Positions 13,803-17,531 of a stretch of DNA of 17,531 bases are shown here, piece after piece. The notes under the pieces are model-generated. The model was given only the letters and a program-made list of their open reading frames with translations, did not search any database and was not told the DNA's origin. How positions within the stretch are numbered: the first letter of the stretch is position 1; each line of letters starts with the position of its first letter. Location: NCBI GenBank assembly GCA_945867875.1, contig CAMBJF010000032.1, positions 1 to 17,531 of the forward strand, given 5' to 3'. Position numbers and translations under genes: made by a program. The DNA is from an uncultured Ruminococcus sp. Lineage in GTDB: Bacteria > Bacillota > Clostridia > Oscillospirales > Ruminococcaceae.

Positions 13803-16418
13803 ATGAATATGCAGAAGCTTACCAAAAAATCCATTGAAGCTATCCAGTCAGCTCAGGACACAGCAATGAACTACGGCAACACCAATGTTGACCAGCCACA
13901 TCTCCTGTATGCTCTTCTGACACAGGAAAACGGTCTTATCCCTCAGCTTGTAAAGAAGCTTGGTAAAGACCCGAATGTAGTTTCGGGCAGCGTCGAGCGC
14001 ATTATCGGCAAGATACCCAAGGTATCGGGCAGCGGCAGAGATATGAACACTGTTTATATCTCCCAGTCCCTTGACCGACTGCTTAATGCCTCCGAAGCTA
14101 TTGCAAAGAATATGGGAGACGAGTATGTTTCTGTTGAACATATAATGCTCTCCTACTTTGACAATGCGGACAAGGACATCAAGCAGCTCTTTACCGATTT
14201 TGCCATTGATAAGGACAGCTTCCTCAAAGCTCTTCAGGAGGTAAGAGGAAATCAGCGTGTTACCACAGACACCCCCGAGGATACCTATGACGTTCTCAAA
14301 AAGTACGGTCAGGACCTTGTGGAGCTTGCCCGTCAGAACAAGCTTGACCCGGTTATCGGCAGAGACAGCGAGATAAGAAACACTATCCGTATCCTGTCGA
14401 GAAAGAGCAAGAACAACCCCGTACTTATCGGTGAGCCAGGTGTCGGTAAGACCGCCATTGCCGAGGGACTTGCCCAGCGTATCGTAAGAGGCGATGTACC
14501 CGACAATCTGAAAGACAGAAAGATATTCTCCCTTGATATGGGCGCACTTATTTCCGGCGCAAAGTTCAGAGGTGAATTTGAAGAGCGTTTAAAGGCTGTG
14601 CTCAATGAGGTGAAGAAGTCCGAGGGCAAAATTATCCTCTTCATTGATGAGCTGCACACCATCGTCGGCGCAGGCAAGACAGACGGCGCTATGGACGCTG
14701 GCAACCTCTTAAAGCCTATGCTTGCAAGAGGTGAGCTTCACTGTATCGGTGCCACAACTCTTAATGAGTACCGCCAGTACATTGAGAAAGACCCTGCACT
14801 TGAAAGACGTTTCCAGCCTGTCCGTGTTGATGAGCCTACCGTTGAGGACACAATTTCTATCCTCAGAGGTCTGAAAGAGCGTTACGAGGTATTCCACGGC
14901 GTTAAAATTCAGGACAGCGCACTTATAACCGCAGCAGTTCTCTCCAACCGTTACATCACCGACAGATTTCTCCCCGATAAGGCGATAGACCTTGTTGATG
15001 AAGCCTGCGCAACTATCCGTACCGAGATGAATTCAATGCCCACAGAGCTTGATGATATCGCAAGAAAGATAATGCAGAAGGAAATTGCCGAAACTGCTCT
15101 CAAAAAAGAGGAGGACAAGCTTTCAAAGGAACAGCTTGCAGAAGTCCGGAAAGAGCTTTCCGAGCTTCGTGATGAGTTCAATTCAATGAAGACAAGGTGG
15201 GAAAACGAGAAAAACTCCATTTCCCGTCTCCAGAAGCTTCGTGAGGACATTGAAAAGACCAATGCGGACATTGCCAATGCAGAGCGGAGCTATGACCTTA
15301 ACAAGGCTGCCGAGCTGAAATACGGCAAGCTGCCTGCACTGAAAAAAGAGCTTGAAGAAGCCGAAGCCGCTGCCGATGATTACGAGAAGCACACCCTCCT
15401 CCGTGACAAGGTAACAGACGAGGAGATCGCAAAGATCGTTGGCAGATGGACAGGAATCCCTGTTTCAAAGCTTATGGAGGGCGAAAGGGAAAAGCTCCTC
15501 CACCTTGAAGAGATACTCCACAAGAGAGTTATCGGACAGGACGAAGCTGTTGAAAAGGTCAGCGAAGCGATACTCCGTTCAAGAGCGGGCATTCAGGACC
15601 CCAACCGTCCTCTCGGTTCCTTTATGTTTATGGGACCTACGGGTGTTGGTAAGACTGAGCTTGCAAAGGCTCTTGCACAGGCGCTTTTCGATGATGAAAA
15701 GAACATTGTCAGAATCGATATGACCGAGTATATGGAGAAGCACTCCGTGAGCCGTCTTATCGGAGCACCTCCGGGATATGTCGGCTACGAGGAGGGCGGT
15801 CAGCTCACCGAGGCAGTGCGCCGCAAGCCTTATGCGGTAGTGCTCTTTGATGAGGTGGAAAAGGCTCACCCCGATGTGTTCAATATCCTGCTTCAGGTTC
15901 TCGATGACGGTCGTATCACCGATTCTCAGGGCAGAACGGTAGATTTCAAGAACACAATAATCATTCTTACATCTAACCTCGGTTCCGAGTATATCCTTGA
16001 CGGCATTGACGAAAATAATCAGATAACTCCCGAAGCAAGAGCACAGGTAGACAAGCTACTGAAAACTCATTTCCGTCCCGAGTTCCTCAACCGTCTCGAC
16101 GAGATAGTTTTCTACAAGCCTCTGTCCAAGAAGGAAATTTATCCTATCATCGACCTTATGCTCACAAAGCTCAAGGAGCGTCTTGCCGACAAGCAGCTTG
16201 ACCTTGAAGTTACCGACAGTGCTAAGGAGCTTATTGTCAAGGAGGGATATGACCCCATTTACGGCGCAAGACCTCTTAAGAGATATATCCAGAGCAAGCT
16301 TGAAACTCTTATCGCCCGTACAATGATCGCCGAAGACCTTGATCCCGATACCGTGATAAAGGTTGACAGCGACGGCGAGAAGATGCTTGTAACAACAATT
16401 CCGCACAAGGTTGAATAA
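13803..16418 (+). CDS. clpB: ATP-dependent chaperone/disaggregase ClpB
   Basis: 871 residues, full length. ClpB is a hexameric AAA+ machine that pulls proteins out of aggregates with DnaK. In order: a Clp_N repeat domain (1-150), AAA-1 with Walker A GEPGVGKT (210-217) and Walker B FIDE (Asp282, Glu283), the coiled-coil middle domain (about 405-525, rich in K/E heptads) that marks ClpB rather than ClpA, AAA-2 with Walker A GPTGVGKT (611-618) and Walker B LFDE (Asp683, Glu684), and a C-terminal GYDPIYGARPLKRYIQSKL sensor-2 region. No IGF-type ClpP loop was noticed. The start at 13803 has GAAAGGA at 13786-13792; an ATG two codons later is also possible. Monocistronic, with a terminator at 16424. 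Heat-shock control is expected for the family. Confidence 0.97.
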   Translation: MNMQKLTKKSIEAIQSAQDTAMNYGNTNVDQPHLLYALLTQENGLIPQLVKKLGKDPNVVSGSVERIIGKIPKVSGSGRDMNTVYISQSLDRLLNASEAIAKNMGDEYVSVEHIMLSYFDNADKDIKQLFTDFAIDKDSFLKALQEVRGNQRVTTDTPEDTYDVLKKYGQDLVELARQNKLDPVIGRDSEIRNTIRILSRKSKNNPVLIGEPGVGKTAIAEGLAQRIVRGDVPDNLKDRKIFSLDMGALISGAKFRGEFEERLKAVLNEVKKSEGKIILFIDELHTIVGAGKTDGAMDAGNLLKPMLARGELHCIGATTLNEYRQYIEKDPALERRFQPVRVDEPTVEDTISILRGLKERYEVFHGVKIQDSALITAAVLSNRYITDRFLPDKAIDLVDEACATIRTEMNSMPTELDDIARKIMQKEIAETALKKEEDKLSKEQLAEVRKELSELRDEFNSMKTRWENEKNSISRLQKLREDIEKTNADIANAERSYDLNKAAELKYGKLPALKKELEEAEAAADDYEKHTLLRDKVTDEEIAKIVGRWTGIPVSKLMEGEREKLLHLEEILHKRVIGQDEAVEKVSEAILRSRAGIQDPNRPLGSFMFMGPTGVGKTELAKALAQALFDDEKNIVRIDMTEYMEKHSVSRLIGAPPGYVGYEEGGQLTEAVRRKPYAVVLFDEVEKAHPDVFNILLQVLDDGRITDSQGRTVDFKNTIIILTSNLGSEYILDGIDENNQITPEARAQVDKLLKTHFRPEFLNRLDEIVFYKPLSKKEIYPIIDLMLTKLKERLADKQLDLEVTDSAKELIVKEGYDPIYGARPLKRYIQSKLETLIARTMIAEDLDPDTVIKVDSDGEKMLVTTIPHKVE

Positions 16419-16423
16419 CATTT

Positions 16424-16460
16424 GGGGCTGCATCACTTATCTGACGCAGCCCCTTTTCTT
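16424..16460 (+). terminator. Intrinsic terminator of clpB
   Basis: GGGGCTGC (16424-16431) and GCAGCCCC (16446-16453) form an 8-bp GC-rich stem, extended by TCA/TGA after a mismatch, followed by TTTTCTTT. It begins 5 nt past the clpB stop. Confidence 0.93.
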
Positions 16461-16556
16461 TGCTCAAAACATCAAGAAATCCCTTTCCCATTATGTTATC
16501 ATAATACCATAGGGAGCAGACGTGTTACCTATAAATTACTGATATCGGTGATAGCT

Positions 16557-17375
16557 ATGAACAAATTTGAAATTCTGTCCCAGGCACTTGACTATATCGA
16601 GGAAAATCTGAGCAGGGGAGTCACTCCCGAGGAATGTGCCGAAAAATGCTGCTACAGCCTTTCAAATATGCAGAAAATGTTTCGCTGCGTCTTTCACATC
16701 GGCATAAGTGATTACATTTCCCGCAGGCGGATAACTATGGCGGCAAGAGAGCTTATCGACACTGACGAAACAGTGCTCGATATTGCCGTGAAATACGGCT
16801 ACAATTCTCACGAGGTATTCACCCGTGCATTCACACGGCTCTGGGGCGTGACCCCCGCTGCATTCCGCAAAAGCAGCAGCTTTTCCGAGATATATCCGAA
16901 GCTTGGCAGGAGCGAGCGTCTGTTTGACGGGAAAGGAAATGAGATAATGAGCAGCAAGGTAAGATTTGATGTTTCACACCTTTACGATTTTATCACTGAG
17001 CGCAGAGGAAAATATGTCATCTGCTTCGATATGTATCATTTAATGTATATAAATGATACATATGGCATGGCTGCGGGAGATGTGGCCATCAGCGAATGTC
17101 TCCGCAGGATAGACAGCAATTCGGACGATGATTCACTGCTTATAAGGATAGGCGGCGATGAATTTATCCTTATCACCGACTGCTCCGAAAAAGCGGAAGC
17201 CGAGAAGCAGGCGGAAAGGATACTGGCATTAAACGGCGGCATTGTCAGAAGCGGCAGCAATGAGTTTGAAGTGTCGATGAGAGCGGGCTGCGAAAAGATA
17301 CCCGAAAGCGGAAACATACGCTACAACGAGCTTTTTGACAGCTTTATCATTGCTGGAAGACCTTCCGAAAAATGA
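16557..17375 (+). CDS. AraC-type HTH regulator fused to a GGDEF domain
   Basis: 272 residues from the ATG at 16557 (MNKFEILSQALDYIEENLSRG, the normal start of an AraC DNA-binding domain); a longer open frame from 16422 would run through the clpB terminator. The ribosome site is weak (GGTG). Residues 1-105 are a two-helix-turn-helix AraC domain (SLSNMQKMFR, IAVKYGYNSHEVFTRAFTRLWGVTPAAFRK). Residues 145-265 resemble a short GGDEF domain: FDMYHLMYINDTYG (157-170), AAGD and RIGGDEF (197-203). The residues matching the metal Asp (158), Asn166, Asp175 and the GGDEF signature are kept, but the usual DxDxFK stretch is replaced and the C-terminal end is degenerate. It may bind GTP or make cyclic di-GMP, or be a degenerate sensor. 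No membrane segment is seen; the combination suggests a cytoplasmic regulator. Confidence 0.85.
   Translation: MNKFEILSQALDYIEENLSRGVTPEECAEKCCYSLSNMQKMFRCVFHIGISDYISRRRITMAARELIDTDETVLDIAVKYGYNSHEVFTRAFTRLWGVTPAAFRKSSSFSEIYPKLGRSERLFDGKGNEIMSSKVRFDVSHLYDFITERRGKYVICFDMYHLMYINDTYGMAAGDVAISECLRRIDSNSDDDSLLIRIGGDEFILITDCSEKAEAEKQAERILALNGGIVRSGSNEFEVSMRAGCEKIPESGNIRYNELFDSFIIAGRPSEK
17029..17063. repeat. Perfect 14-bp inverted repeat inside the GGDEF coding region
   Basis: ATATGTATCATTTA (17029-17042) and TAAATGATACATAT (17050-17063) are exact reverse complements around a 7-nt spacer. The right arm encodes the conserved NDTY part of the domain; the left arm encodes DMYHL where relatives have DxDxFK. 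Confidence 0.95.
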
Positions 17376-17390
17376 TAATATAATGTTATG

Positions 17391-17427
17391 TCAGTCTGTG
17401 TCACTGTGGCACAGACTGATTTTTTTT
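17391..17427 (+). terminator. Intrinsic terminator after the AraC-GGDEF gene
   Basis: TCAGTCTGTG (17391-17400) and CACAGACTGA (17410-17419) form a perfect 10-bp stem with CA/TG pairing further in, followed by a run of eight T (17420-17427). Confidence 0.95.
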
Positions 17428-17458
17428 GAAAACTGTGTTCAAAATATCCGAAAATCTA

Positions 17459-17487
17459 TTGCAATTTCCGTACAAATGGTATATAAT
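17459..17487 (+). promoter_or_regulatory. Sigma-A promoter of a gene beyond the contig end
   Basis: TTGCAA (17459-17464), a 17-nt spacer and TATAAT (17482-17487). The native sequence stops at the last base of the -10 box, where adapter begins, so the gene it drives is not in the window. Confidence 0.7.
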
Positions 17488-17531
17488 CTGTCTCTTATAC
17501 ACATCTCCGAGCCCACGAGACGCTACGCTAT
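17488..17531 (-). other. Residual Illumina Nextera (Tn5) i7 adapter, artefact
   Basis: CTGTCTCTTATACACATCT (17488-17506) is the Tn5 mosaic end in reverse, followed by the read-2 stem CCGAGCCCACGAGAC and the index GCTACGCT, which from memory is Nextera N709. It is the reverse complement of the left-end adapter, including the index. Confidence 0.98.

Noticed and set aside
16422..16556. N-terminal extension of the AraC-GGDEF protein
   Set aside because: It would be translated through the clpB terminator hairpin and has no AraC-family similarity.
35..17506. Terminal 19-bp inverted repeats as the ends of a natural Tn5-like composite transposon
   Set aside because: The sequence is the engineered hyperactive mosaic end, flanked outside by Illumina primer and index sequence, and no transposase is present.
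1..17531. CRISPR array, tRNA, prophage or insertion sequence
   Set aside because: No regularly spaced repeats, cloverleaf genes other than tmRNA, integrase or transposase were seen on either strand.

Overview
The window reads as chromosomal DNA from a low-to-moderate-GC, gut-type Firmicute, most likely an Oscillospiraceae/Ruminococcus-like Clostridium. This is inferred from near-consensus sigma-A promoters, purine-rich AGAAAGGA ribosome sites, some TTG starts, a FeoB-associated Cys-rich protein, an HrcA/CIRCE box and a GH3 beta-glucosidase with the reversed domain order known from Ruminococcus albus and Butyrivibrio. Bases 1-53 and 17488-17531 are not biological: they are Illumina Nextera (Tn5) adapter with the same i7 index at both ends. 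Native sequence is about 54-17487, and both terminal native units are cut.

Layout, left to right. (1) 54-2310, plus strand: a 5'-truncated PLP aminotransferase, a C39/papain-like protein of unknown role and ispE (MEP isoprenoid pathway), tightly packed and ended by a hairpin. (2) 2335-4862, plus: a palindromic operator over the -10 box, then feoA, feoB and a 50-residue Cys-rich membrane protein (ferrous iron uptake), ended by a bidirectional terminator. (3) 4867-9346, minus: a sugar-type solute-binding lipoprotein and a GH3 beta-glucosidase, each with its own strong promoter. The glucosidase is split into two frames by an apparent deletion of about 22 nt, which separates the acid/base region from the nucleophile. 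(4) 9411-12595, plus: an operon of an EpsG-like membrane protein with an ILEI/FAM3-like extracellular tail and a lipoprotein polysaccharide deacetylase carrying a degenerate SGNH-like domain, a probable exopolysaccharide assembly and modification pair. (5) 12634-12660: a perfect CIRCE element with no obvious gene to control. (6) 12736-13727, minus: smpB and ssrA (tmRNA), the trans-translation ribosome-rescue pair. (7) 13803-16460, plus: clpB disaggregase with a strong terminator. (8) 16557-17427, plus: an AraC-type HTH fused to a GGDEF domain whose active-site loop is encoded by a perfect 14-bp inverted repeat, then a terminator, and finally a promoter whose gene lies beyond the contig end.

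Functionally the window mixes housekeeping (ispE, smpB/ssrA, clpB), nutrient acquisition (iron, sugars) and surface glycan genes. I see no phage, IS element, CRISPR array or tRNA. The items most worth a second look are the palindrome that appears to have rewritten the GGDEF loop, the orphan CIRCE box, the EpsG-ILEI fusion, the NodB protein with a dead-looking SGNH domain, and the split GH3.
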